This document shows, piece by piece, positions 25,559 to 37,019 of a stretch of 64,000 bases of DNA. The stretch's first letter is position 1, and every line of letters starts with the position of its first letter. A program made the position numbers and the translations under genes. Under the pieces are notes generated by a model. It ran no database searches and was not told the origin of the DNA. It saw only the letters and a program-made list of their open reading frames with translations. The stretch lies in assembly GCA_963855995.1 (NCBI GenBank), contig OY979724.1:3258858-3322857 (forward strand), written 5' to 3'. Source of the DNA: Muricea muricata. Taxonomy: Eukaryota > Cnidaria > Anthozoa > Malacalcyonacea > Plexauridae.

Positions 25559-25671
25559 AACACTAACTGCTTTTTTGTACAACCGACCTAACTACGTTGT
25601 TAACGTTAACCACTATTTAACTACTTTTTGGGTAGTTAAAAAGCAGTTAAGAGCTTTATACAACCGGCCCC
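25559..25671 (+). mobile_element. PIF/Harbinger terminal fragment (right end)
   Basis: AACACTAACTGC, then GTACAACCGACCTAACTACG, AACCACTATTTAACTACTTT, and the end TTATACAACCGGCCCC. It matches the right terminus of the element at 42357-43770 over about 110 bp. No left end was found nearby. The flanking CTGCATTTGAAG also occurs at 28063 without the element, giving a natural empty site. Confidence 0.75.
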
Positions 25672-25915
25672 TGCATTTGAAGTTGTTGCATTTCAGTGTA
25701 CAAAATATATTCGTGCCAAATTCCTTGCACTGTGTTGTTTTGATTTTTTGTGGGGGTTTTTTTTTTGGGGGGGGGAGAGGGAGGTGGCAGGAATGAGATG
25801 GTTATGTAGGAGGGGGAGATAGGTGTTGAGATAGTAATTTAGTTTGTAGCCTACATAGTTTTGTAATAATTTTGACCCATATTCAAGGAATTAGAGGTTT
25901 AGATGGGAGATACAG
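25671..25915 (+). repeat. duplicated G-rich block, copy 1
   Basis: From GCATTTGAAGTTGTTGCATT through a G-run and GGAATGAGATGGTTATGTAG to GGGAGATACAGTATT. It repeats nearly unchanged at 28063-28295, and both copies run towards a (TA)n tract. The plus strand is strongly G-rich. Confidence 0.8.
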
Positions 25916-26014
25916 TATTAAATAAGTTGGGCAAAGGTGGTGGGTTTGTAGTGGTAGTTGTAGTTAGGAAGGAGGTTGGAGGGAGGCGTGCAGTGTAATT
26001 GGAATTTGGAAGGA

Positions 26015-26800
<786 letters not shown>

Positions 26801-27079
26801 GAGCGAATATAGAAAAATATAGCTAGTTAAGTTATTAATGTGAGTAACCAATCAACGATCGATTTGAGCGCTGAAGCGGGAACAAGAAATAAGATTTTTG
26901 ATGGCCACACGTCTAATTCAACTATCTCTGCCTTCAATCATAAAAAAAAAACGGTAAAACAATCTTACAGAGGGTGGAAAAAAACAAGAAAGAAGTGGTA
27001 TAACAGGTGTTCCCCCATTACAGGTAATAATTTATGAAAGTTGTTCTTTTTTTGTCAAATTTTGCGATTTTTGACACGC

Positions 27080-28030
27080 CAAAGCGGCGGTACCGAATTC
27101 ACGAAGACGGTCACATGTGTTCGCTTTGAAGACTTTTTAAACAAGGTTTATCAACAAGGTTTCGACTTTTTCCTTTCTTTTTATCGACTACAAGATGTTG
27201 GGAATGCTTATTTAGCGTAACCTAGCGAAATTTTGTATAACTTGGGTATTTTTAGCGAATATTTTCTGGTTTTTCACAACCCAGTACTGGTTGAATGCAC
27301 GAAGGAGGCCAAATGTATTAATTTTATAATTTTGACAACAACATATTAAAGCATCCCTGAACAACATTGGCCTTTTACTTTATTTTCAACGGCTAAAAAG
27401 CTTAGGAAATGGTTATTTAGCGTATTTTATCAAAAATTTATACAATTGAGGTATTTTTAGCGAGTTATTTTTGGTTTTTGACAGCCCGAAATCGAACACG
27501 AAGGTCGCAGATGTATATTATTTATAACTTTGACAACTGAGATTTAAGCATGCTTTATAACAAATATTTTGGCCTTTTACTTTATTTTCAAGGACTACAA
27601 AGCTTAGAAAATGGTTATTTAGCGTACATTAACGAAAATTTATACAATTCATTCAGTAATTCCGTTTTTCTGGGTTTTTTCTTTTGACAGACCGAAATTG
27701 CACGTTTACATGTAAGCATATTTTAACAAATATTTTGTACTTTTTAACTTAATGTAATTTGACGAAAATTTGTAGATGTTTTTTTTTACAATATATTGGC
27801 CAATAATGAATATTCCGCTTGCTTTTGACTGCAACCGAAGCGGCAGAACTGGCCGAAAGCAAACAGACGACCAAATGTGTTTATAACTTTGCCGACTGAC
27901 TTTAATGCATACTTTAAGAATGACTTTAACAAATATTTTTGTACTTTAACTACAAAGGTTAGGAAGGGGTTGTTTAGTCAAATTCAACCAAATTTGTACA
28001 ATTAAGGTATTTTTAGCGAAGAATTGGAAC
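27080..28030 (+). repeat. about 200-bp tandem array with TATTTTTAGCGA units
   Basis: Four to five diverged units with landmarks CCTTTTACTTTATTTTCAA, GGTTATTTAGCGTA, AATTTATACAATT, GAGGTATTTTTAGCGA and GGTTTTTGACAG. Related words (CTTTTCAGGCACTACAAGG, GAGCATTTTTAGCGAACAG) occur at 22660-22755 and 23097-23160, so the family also lies upstream of INTS1. Confidence 0.65.
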
Positions 28031-28062
28031 TAGAGCCTTTGTCTTTGAAGTTCTGCATTTGA

Positions 28063-28295
28063 AGTTGTTGCATTTCAGTGTACAAAATATATTCGTGCCA
28101 AATTCCTTGCACTGTGTTGTAATTTTTTTGTGTTTTTTTTGGGGGGGTGAGAAGGAGGTGGTAGGAATGAGATGGTTATGTAGGAGGGGGGAGATAGGTG
28201 TTGAGATAATAATTTAGTTTGTAGCCTACATAGTTTTGTAATAATTTTGAGCCATATTCAAGGAATTAGAAGTTTGGATGGGAGATACAGTATTT
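28063..28295 (+). repeat. duplicated G-rich block, copy 2
   Basis: Second copy of 25671-25915. It is preceded by GAAGTTCTG instead of the Harbinger terminus, so it preserves the pre-insertion junction. Confidence 0.8.
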
Positions 28296-28417
<122 letters not shown>

Positions 28418-28478
28418 AAACCCCTCTCCAAATAAGTTTAATAGCATTATCAATATAAATATGTCACAAACTAAACTT

Positions 28479-28598
<120 letters not shown>

Positions 28599-29109
28599 TC
28601 AGGATGGGTTGTATATATATTGTCAGGATGACCCATATTCAAGAGGTTAGAGATTGGGATGGGAGAGATAAGGTTGGGCAAAGGGAGTGACAGAGAGGCA
28701 GTGAGGTTACATGGACGGAGACCATGATTGTGCTGGCATAGATGTGGGTATATATTCATGGTATGAGCGGATATTCTTTTCTATATTATTTTCAATGTTG
28801 TTTGACTCAACTTCTCAAGCTTTGGTCATTTAGGGAATCCCCCCCTGGAAATTGTTTTTTATTAAGCTGTATTATTAAGCTGTATTGTTTTTTATTAAGC
28901 TATTATTAAGCTCATAATATTCAATCAGTCATGTGACATTATACTATCAAGTGGGCAAAAATAGCCATTCATATTCTGGCAAGTAACCATCCTGCAGGAT
29001 GCAGTGGGACTAGCCAGGGCTGTGGGTTTAGGTAAGAAGGGGTAGTGGTGGAAGGGGGGCAAGTGGTTGTTTAAGGGAAATCATTCAGTATGTTGCCTAC
29101 TACGTTTGT

Positions 29110-29350
29110 GATAATTGTGGCCCATATTCAGAGAAATATAGGGTGGGATGGAGAGTGTTGGGTTGTATGCATGGGCAGGTAGGGGTGGTTAGGTTTTTAC
29201 CTACCATAGTTTAATAATACTTCTGGTCTGCATCTGTCTTTCAATAATTTATTTGTCATATCACATGATATAATCACATAGGGGCTTCAGTGGTGTAGTG
29301 GTCAGACCACTTGCCTTTCACCTCTAAGGTCATCCCCAGTAAGTTGGACT
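29110..29350 (+). repeat. interleaved duplication, unit A copy 1
   Basis: TTCAGAGAAATATAGGGTGG through ATAATCACATAGGGGCTTC. It repeats at 29909-30176 with few changes. The SINE head starts inside it. Confidence 0.75.
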
Positions 29351-29540
29351 CGAACCCAGTCCTCATGTGAAAAGAGTATAGTCAACGCTCTGCCGAAAGT
29401 CGTGGGTTTTCTTCGGGTACTCCGGTTTCCTCCCACAGGGAATGTTGACAGGGTGGGATAAGTAATATGGGCCCACAGTAATTGGCTCACGCTGTTGTGG
29501 TGACCCTGCCCTTGTGGCTTAGTTAATAAAAAAAACATAG
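29286..29540 (+). mobile_element. tRNA-derived SINE
   Basis: The head has an A-box-like TGGTGTAGTGGTC and degenerate B-box-like sequence (GGTTCCGAGTTTGATCC in the second copy). The body has CTTCGGGTACTCCGGTTTCC and TCCCAC, which resembles the conserved core domain found in several metazoan SINEs (possibly the Nin-DC domain). The tail is GGCTTAGTTAATAAAAAAAA. About 255 bp. Class inferred from these motifs. Confidence 0.65.
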
Positions 29541-29794
29541 GAAATAGCAATTATATTATGACAAGCTTGTATGCAGTGCAAACCTAACTAACTGGGCTAG
29601 CTTACCAGCGTCGCTAGTCCAGGTAAAAGAGGAAAATGGGATCTTTCACTATCTGAAACTATATAAACAGAATTTGCCGTTTTGAGCAATTCACTGGAAT
29701 TCTTGGAATCCTGGTTTCAGGAACTTTTCAGTAATCCATTTGTCAGTAAACACTTTTTTTATATAAGATGTAAGAAAAAGTATTAAAGAATACG

Positions 29795-30292
29795 GATATC
29801 AATATGAAAATTGTTACAAATATCGGGGTCTCTCGATCCTCGTTTATCCAAATTATGTATTATATCAATCAAATCTATTTCATTTTTTTTGTGTTTATGT
29901 ACTGTAATTCAGAGAAATATAGGGTGGAATGGAGAGTGTTGGGTTGTATGCGTGGGCAGGTGGGGGTGGTTAGGTCAGTTTTTACCTACCATAGTTTAAT
30001 AATACTTCTGGTCTGCATCTGTCTTTCAATAATTTATTAGTCATATCACATGATATAATCACATAGGGGCTTCGGTGGTGAAGTGGTCCGACCACTCGGC
30101 TTTCACCTCTAAGGTTCCGAGTTTGATCCCCAGTTAGTTGGACTCGAACCCAGTCCTCATGTGAAAAGAGTATAGTGAATGAAAATTGTTACAAATATCG
30201 GGGTCCCTCGATCCTCGTTTATCCAAATTATTTATTATATCAATCAAATCGATTTCATTTTTTTTTGTGTTTATGTACTGTAATGGATTACA
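29795..30292 (+). repeat. interleaved duplication B-A'-B'
   Basis: Unit B (AAATTGTTACAAATATCGGG to TTATGTACTGTAAT) occurs at 29800-29908 and 30178-30290. Between them lies a second copy of unit A with a truncated SINE head (about 30066-30176). This implies a local tandem duplication of about 0.38 kb. Confidence 0.75.
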
Positions 30293-30570
30293 GGATACGT
30301 CATGGTCTGCGAAGGGCAAAAAGTAACCATATCTTCTTTTGCGCGTACTTTCTTATAGTTATTCTTTCATTTTACGAGTCACGAATTTTCCACATTTGAT
30401 CTCATCACGAATTTAGGACTGGGATCAGAGAACGGAACATTTGTGGTGATCAAAACGTAAAAGAATACCCTTTTTTATCTTGGCACGCTATGAACTGAAA
30501 TCTGAATGAAAAATTGAAATGTATTTGTTATTAAACAAGCAATAATTGTTTTCATCGTTATATTTTGTAG

Positions 30571-30671
30571 TGATATGAGAGCATTTGCACCTCACGATAT
30601 GATGTCGAAGTACGTAATTCAGGAAATTAAAATTAGAAACCTTGACAAAATGGAACTTGCTAGCGAGAAAG
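30571..30671 (+). CDS. candidate internal exon, unknown gene
   Basis: The 101-nt open block is preceded by TTATATTTTGTAG and followed by GTATGAAGT, both good splice signals. Read as T|GAT ATG.. it encodes 33 residues including APHDMMSKYVIQEIKIRNLD. I do not recognise the family, no partner exon was found, and chance is quite possible. Confidence 0.22.
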
Positions 30672-31165
30672 GTATGAAGTCTGAATATAGTGTGTCTTAA
30701 TAGGTCCTTCTTGTAATTACGTCACAACTATGTGGAAAGCGAGGCAGTGGTACTGCTGACTATTGGTGGGTCTGCCAGCCTTGTTGTTACCTGGGGATGA
30801 CGTAATTAATAGAAAGGTCTTTTACGTGTTTGGAATTATGTAAAATGTTACTAACCTTTGATAAAAAGACAGATTTGGCTCCTGAGTACTATAGGTATAT
30901 CGACATTATTATTATTACAAATATCAAAACTATAACAAATGAAAAGAAACTGAGACATGTTGAAATTAAATATTCTTGTGGTAAAATGAGGTCAAAATTG
31001 GCGATATTTTCTAGTGTACATAGAGGGGGTGGTGTGAAGTGGGTTTTTTAAAATCTGGTCGTCTAAGTGATTTGCCTATTAAAAATGTGACTGTACCGTT
31101 TACCAAGCTCCTCATGCGGAAAGTCGCGCTATGCATTGATAAAATATACCAAGAAAAAAGTACTT

Positions 31166-31406
31166 CAATAGACCATACCCATAATGACGTCATTTAGTAG
31201 TTAAGCATGTAAAACTATTTAAATGTGCCAATATAATTGAATGGTTTAAGTGACAAAAAGATTATTTGTGAAACAAATATGTTAAATTATTTGTTTCATT
31301 TAATGTCCTGGACAAATAAGGACCTAAAAAATTAACAATATTGCCATATTTAAGTAGTTTTACTCGCGTAACTACTAAATGACGTCATTATGGGTAAGGT
31401 CTATTG
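31166..31406. mobile_element. 241-bp MITE with CAATAGACC ends
   Basis: Terminal CAATAGACCATACCCATAAT, then GACGTCATTTAGTAGTTA. The right end is the inverse (TAACTACTAAATGACGTCAT, then GGTCTATTG). No coding capacity. Confidence 0.75.
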
Positions 31407-31999
31407 TTTGATGTGTAAAAAGACGGTGCCAAAGTTAGCGGAGATGATATTCATAAAAGCTATAAAGTGAATAATTGTTTGCATGTTGATTAAAAGTCAC
31501 AGCATAATTTTGTGGAAACACTGCGTAAATCTATTAGTCGCAATAATGTATTAGTACTGATGAAGATCTGAGCTTAGGGATCGAAAGCTTTGCAATAATA
31601 AGTTTTCGTGCTGTTACCACAAAACTAATAAAACTGTTATTTTTCAAAGCATTAAAAACGAGTACAAAACAAGTGAAAACGGGTGTCATTTTCCATCATC
31701 TTTCGCTCCAACTTATGTTACTTTTCTTTCAGGTGCAAATATTTAGCTGAGCAATTGTTTTGGAGGTTTACTTTCTCTGTACGCATTGATTTTTCGTCCT
31801 AAAATATTTTAGATAAGTGCATGTTTTGAAGGCATTAAGTACTGGAACCCTGGGTCCCGGGCTCGTCAGATATTTAGGGTTAGAGGTAATAATAAAAAAC
31901 ATAAATGCATGATATAATAATAAAATAATAGCTAATCATGAACGGACAGCGAACAATAAAGAAAGACATACGATTCTTTAGAAGATTCTTATCAATGGT

Positions 32000-32870
32000 T
32001 TGAAGATGTCAATTAATTTCTTCGCTACTCGTTGGAAATTACCATCCATCAAGACGTATATCTGATTACCAAATGATTGCTTAACGTTACCATTATTGTT
32101 GCTGAAAGTCGTTTCTAAAGTCATAATTTAAAGTACACTTTTCCCGCATGATCAATAGTTCCTTATGGATTCATCATTTTCTTCCTGATTTTGGACAAGT
32201 CAGTCAGAATTTTCATACGCAAACAATCATCTGCTATTTTGCTGTATCAATAATTCGCTAAAGTGGTTTACAACATTTTCCCTTTCTTCCGTATTAGCCG
32301 CGCCCTGACCCTTTCGTTAATTTCTTGTTCCTTTCTGAACGGCTGCTTTCTTCTCTTAAACACCTGAAATTACCATGTACCAACACGTAATCTGGTTACC
32401 AAGTGATTACTTTACCTTGTCACATTTATTACCGCAATTTGTCTCTAAATTCCAAAATTAATTTTCCCAATCGATGGTTCCTGAATTCCTTCCTTTGTAA
32501 CCGCGGTCAGTCAGAGTTTCCCTACTTTGACAATCATCTCCTATTTTACCATTTGCTTTACCAATAACTCTCCAAATTCTATTGTGGTATGATTGAAAGA
32601 TGTCAAATTATCTTCGCTACACCAAAGGTTACCAAAGGATTACCAAAGGATTACCAAAGGTTACCAAAGGATTACTTCATGTTACCATATCTGTTACCGC
32701 AATTCGTCTCTCATTCTGATCAATGGTTCTTGAATTAAAATACAATCTTATTTATTTATCATTTTCTTCCCGATTTTAAACCAGTCAGTCAGAGTTTTCC
32801 ATACTCAGACAATAATGACTTATTTTCCCATTTTTTGCCAATAATTCGTTAAATTCAGTAGTGGTTCATC
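32000..32870. repeat. about 290-bp tandem array, 3 diverged units
   Basis: Units with TTCTTCGCTAC, GAAATTACCAT, ATCTGATTACCAAATGATT, GTCAGTCAGAATTTTC and CAATAATTCGC landmarks. A sub-array of GGTTACCAAAGGATTACCAA lies at about 32625-32670. Its degenerate tail (CACCGACACCTTGTTTCTTT) recurs at about 33810. Confidence 0.65.
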
Positions 32871-33298
32871 ATTCTTTCACAGTTTCACTATCTTCTTTAT
32901 TACTGCGTCCTATTTGTCAACAACGTCCCATATTATCCTTTCACCGACACCTTGTTTCTTTCAACTCTAAACTCGTACTTCCTCAGTTGTACTATGATCT
33001 ACCTGTGATTACATCCGTCATTATCGTTGTATTGATTGTTTGAATGCATCCTGGCTTTTTCTCTTTAAGAATAAAGAACTTGATGAATTTATGTTTCAAT
33101 ATATTCTCACTTCTACTTCTAAGATTTTCTATTTTCGAGATCTTTTATAGGACCAAAAATATTTTTACATATGGTTATATGAAAAAGTGATGTGCAATAT
33201 ATTTTGTTGTTTATCGTTGTTGTATATTGTATATTGCGCTACGCTGCGTCTGCGCTACCGTTCCATTGGCTTGTGTGGTGGTTGGTGTGGTTATGGTT

Positions 33299-33531
33299 TC
33301 ATGTCTCGCTGTTTTAATGATACGGTCGTGAATTCAGGCCATTTTCCATTTTGATCTATTTGCATGTACGGGCGAAGCCTGCGTTGTTTTGATGCCCGCA
33401 CTAGGCGTGGCAGATATTCATAGCTCGCTCCGCACATGCGGCAAAGCGATCGTAATGGAAAATGGCCTTTAGCTAGCTTAGACAGGCAGGTAGGCAGGCA
33501 GGATTTTAATAATAAAACAGCGAGACATGAG
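33299..33531. mobile_element. palindromic MITE with TCATGTCTCGCTGTTTTA ends
   Basis: Left TCATGTCTCGCTGTTTTAAT, right inverted TAAAACAGCGAGACATGA. Inner arms GGCCATTTTCCATT / AATGGAAAATGGCC. A (GGCAGGTA)n-like run lies near the right arm. Confidence 0.7.
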
Positions 33532-33899
33532 GGATGAGGTTGTGGATGGGGTGACGTCACGGATTCACACTTACCCTGCGCGCGCTTGCGATCGTATTGT
33601 GTTGTGTTGTCATGTCTTCGTATTGTAACTGTCCTTTACAGCACTTTGTCATATACAATCATATGCACAAAATTATTTTTGGAATTTAAAGGTTTGCTTC
33701 GAGTACTCTGGCTTGCTTTATTAACTTAAGAGAACACAGACCTCCCGTTCTTCCCTTCATTTTCTTTTGAACGTTTTCATGTCTTACTGGTAGCCTTGAT
33801 GATATTCTGTCACTGATACCTTGTTCTTTCAAATTCGGGCCCTGCCTTCAGTTGTATTCCAATCTATATGATCTTTGTCCACTTAACTCTTCTAGTACG

Positions 33900-36110
33900 T
33901 GTCTGCTTTAAAATTATCAAACTTGGCTATGGAGCAAACTTGGTTGATAGAAGGTTGATTATGAGAGGGAAAACATTGGAAAAAATATGATTATGAGAAG
34001 ATGTCTGATAAACATTGGAAACATTAGTGAAGGAATGTGATAATGAGCAAATGTGATAATTAAGCAAGAAGATAACAAGCTGGAAGATTGATTGTAAGAC
34101 GGAAACATTTGAAGAAAATTAGAATCATAAGAAGATACTGTCTGATGAACATTTGAAACATTAGTGAAGGAATGTGATAATGAGCAAATTGATAATCAAT
34201 GATAATTAAGCAAGACGATAACAAGATGGGAGATTGATTTAAAGAGGGAAAACATTTGAAGAAAATTAGAATCATGAGATGAATCTGTTGAACATGGAAA
34301 CATTAATGGAGGAATGGCAATTAAAATGGGTACTCCGGCTTCCATTATAAATGAATATCTAAATTTTCTTTTCTTCATTTGCCTTTGATTATTTACGTTT
34401 TCTTATCTCGTTAGTAAGTACGTGACATGATATTCCTTTACTTCATACTTAAATTCTGATTATCAAACCCAACTACGGAGCAAAACGATAACAATTGTGG
34501 AAGATTGATTGTGAGAGGAAAATATTTGAAGAAAATTAATATGACGAAAAGGGTGCTACATGAACATTGGAAATACTAATGAAGGATTGACAATAAAGAT
34601 GGAACATTTCATGTAACAGACAATAGCGATCGGACAGGTGATAATTTTAGATATGTAAATATTTTAATAAATAGTAAATAGTTAAGTAATAATAATAGTC
34701 AACAGTTACGTCCACGCATCAAACGTTACTATGGAACAAACGATAATAATGGAAAATTGATTTTGAGAGGGAAAAGGATCATGAGAAGATAATGCCTGAT
34801 GCACATTGGAAACATTAATGACGGAATGGCAATTGAAATGGGTACTGCGCATTCCAGCATAGATGAGTATCTAAATCTTCCTTTCTTCATTTCTCTTTGA
34901 TTATTTACGCTTTCTTATCTCGTTGGTAACTACGTAAAATGTTATTCCATTTTTCATCTACTAAGTACCTTCTGTATAGTTTCTTTGTACTTCGAAATGG
35001 TTTTCAAACTTAACTATAGAGCAAAATGATTAAAAATTTGGAAGACTGTTTGTGAGAGGAAAACATTTGAAGAAAATTAGGATCATGAGAAGAGCGTGTA
35101 TTGAACATTGGAAATACTAATGAAGGAATGACAATAAAAGTGGACCATTTCATATTAACTCTTTACGGAACTTTAAAATTGTGGAAGAGACAATAGCGGC
35201 GGACAGCTGATAAACTTTAGATAGTATAATAATGATTAAACATATGTAAATATTTTAATAAATAGTAAATAAGTTTTGAAGTCCACGCATCAAACATTAC
35301 TATGGAGCAAACGTTAATAATGGAAGATTGATTGTGAGAGGGAAAATTTAAAGAAAATTTGGACCATTTGAAGATAATGCCTGATGAACATTGGAGACAT
35401 TAAAGAAGGATTGCAATTAAAATGGGTACTGCGCCTTCCAGTATAAATGAATACCTAAATTTTCTTTTTTTTTTCATTTTCCTTTGGTTATTTACGCTTT
35501 CTTATCTCGTTGGTAACTACGTGACATGGTATTCCATTTTTCCTGTACTAAGTACCTTCTGTATAGTTTCTTTGTACTTCGAAGTGGTTGTCAAACTTAG
35601 CTATGGAGGAAAACGATTACAATTATGGAAGACTGTTTGTGAGAGGAAAACATTTGAAGAAAATTAATATCATGGGAAGAATCAGTTTAAACATTGGAAA
35701 CATTAATGAAGCAATGTCAATTAAAACTGGTACTCCAGTCTCCACTATAAATGAATATTTAAATTTTCTTTTCTTTATTTTCCTCATAATATTTACGTTT
35801 TCTTATCTCGTTGGTAGCTGTGTAACACGATATTCCTTTGCACAATTCTTCTTCTAAATACCCGCTTTAGAGTTTATTTGAATTTCGAGTTGATTATCCC
35901 TTACTATGGAGCAATACAATTACAAATACGGAAGATTGATAGCGAGAGGACAACATTTGAAGAAAATTAATATCATGAGAAGATAATATTCGATGAACAT
36001 TATTAACGAAAAAATGACAATCAAAATGAGACATTTCAAAATGACTCTATATAACATGGCAACCGTGGAACAGACAACAGCAATCGGACAGCTGATAAAT
36101 TTTCTATAGT
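33900..36110 (+). repeat. about 295-bp tandem array, about 8 units
   Basis: The phrase CTATGGAGCAAA (with variants) recurs at about 33929, 34473, 34730, 35014, 35300, 35603 and 35904, mostly 257-303 bp apart. Each unit has GAAGATTGATTGTGAGAGG, GAACATTGGAAACATTAATG, TTTCTTATCTCGTTGGTAAC. Purine-rich half and pyrimidine-rich half alternate. No conserved frame. Confidence 0.75.
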
Positions 36111-36261
36111 TTATTATTAAATTAAATATATTAAACCAGTTTTTAAGGCCATCCATCCCATCGCTCTTGCCTTTCCGTTGCTTAATGCTTTCAGTTAGCA
36201 TATATAATTTCGATTTCATGCATGATCTAAAACGTGTACGGGGAGGAAAATCGTCAAAACG

Positions 36262-37010
36262 AGAGCCAGATGCCCGGTCACCAGTGCCAGATGACCAGAT
36301 GTCAGGCGACTAGTGCCAGATGTCAGGCGACCAGTGCCAGATGTCAGATGACCAGTTCCAGATGACCAGATGTCAGATGACCAGTTCCAGATGACCAGAT
36401 GTCAGATGACCAGTTCCAGATTCCAGACGACCAGTGTCAGCTGTCAGACGACCAGTGCCAGATGACCAGATACCAGACGACCAGGGCAGATGACCAAATG
36501 TCAGACGACCAGTGCCAGATGACCAGATGTCAGATGACCAGTTCCAGATTCCAGACGACCAGTGCCAGCTGTCAGACGACCAGTGCCAGATGACCAGACG
36601 ACCAGTGCCAGATGACCAGATACCAGACAACTAGGGCAGATGACCAGATGTCAGACGACCAGTGCCAGATGCCAGACGACCAGGGCAGATGACCAGATGT
36701 CAGACGACCAGTGCCAGATGACCAGACGACCAGTGCCAGATGCCAGATGACCAGATGCCAGACGACCAGTGCCAGCTGTCAGACGACCAGTGCCAGATGA
36801 CCAGATGCCAGACGACCAGTGCCAGATGACCAGATGTAAGACGACCAGTGCCAGATGACCAGATTCCAGACAGCAAGTACCAGATGTCAGACGACCAGGG
36901 AAGATAACCAGATGTCAGACGACCAGTACCAGACGACTAGATGCCAGACGTACAGTACCAGATGACCAAATGCCAGATAAGCAGTGCCAGATGACCAGAT
37001 GCCTGACGAA
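36262..37010 (+). repeat. CAGATGACC / CAGACGACCAGTGC minisatellite, about 750 bp
   Basis: Higher-order mix of short units CAGATGACCAGATGTCAGA and CGACCAGTGCCAGATGAC. Strand-biased (C/A-rich on plus). Frames are open on both strands because the units carry few stops. Confidence 0.9.
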
Positions 37011-37019
37011 TGACAACAA

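Noticed and set aside
26840-27023. Basic open frame ending at a GTAATA donor-like site
   Set aside because: Starts only with GTG, no acceptor, phase incompatible with the block at 30571, low-complexity Lys/Arg tail.
36373-36630. Open frames on both strands in the CAGATGACC minisatellite
   Set aside because: A direct result of repeat units lacking stop codons. No homology or splice context.
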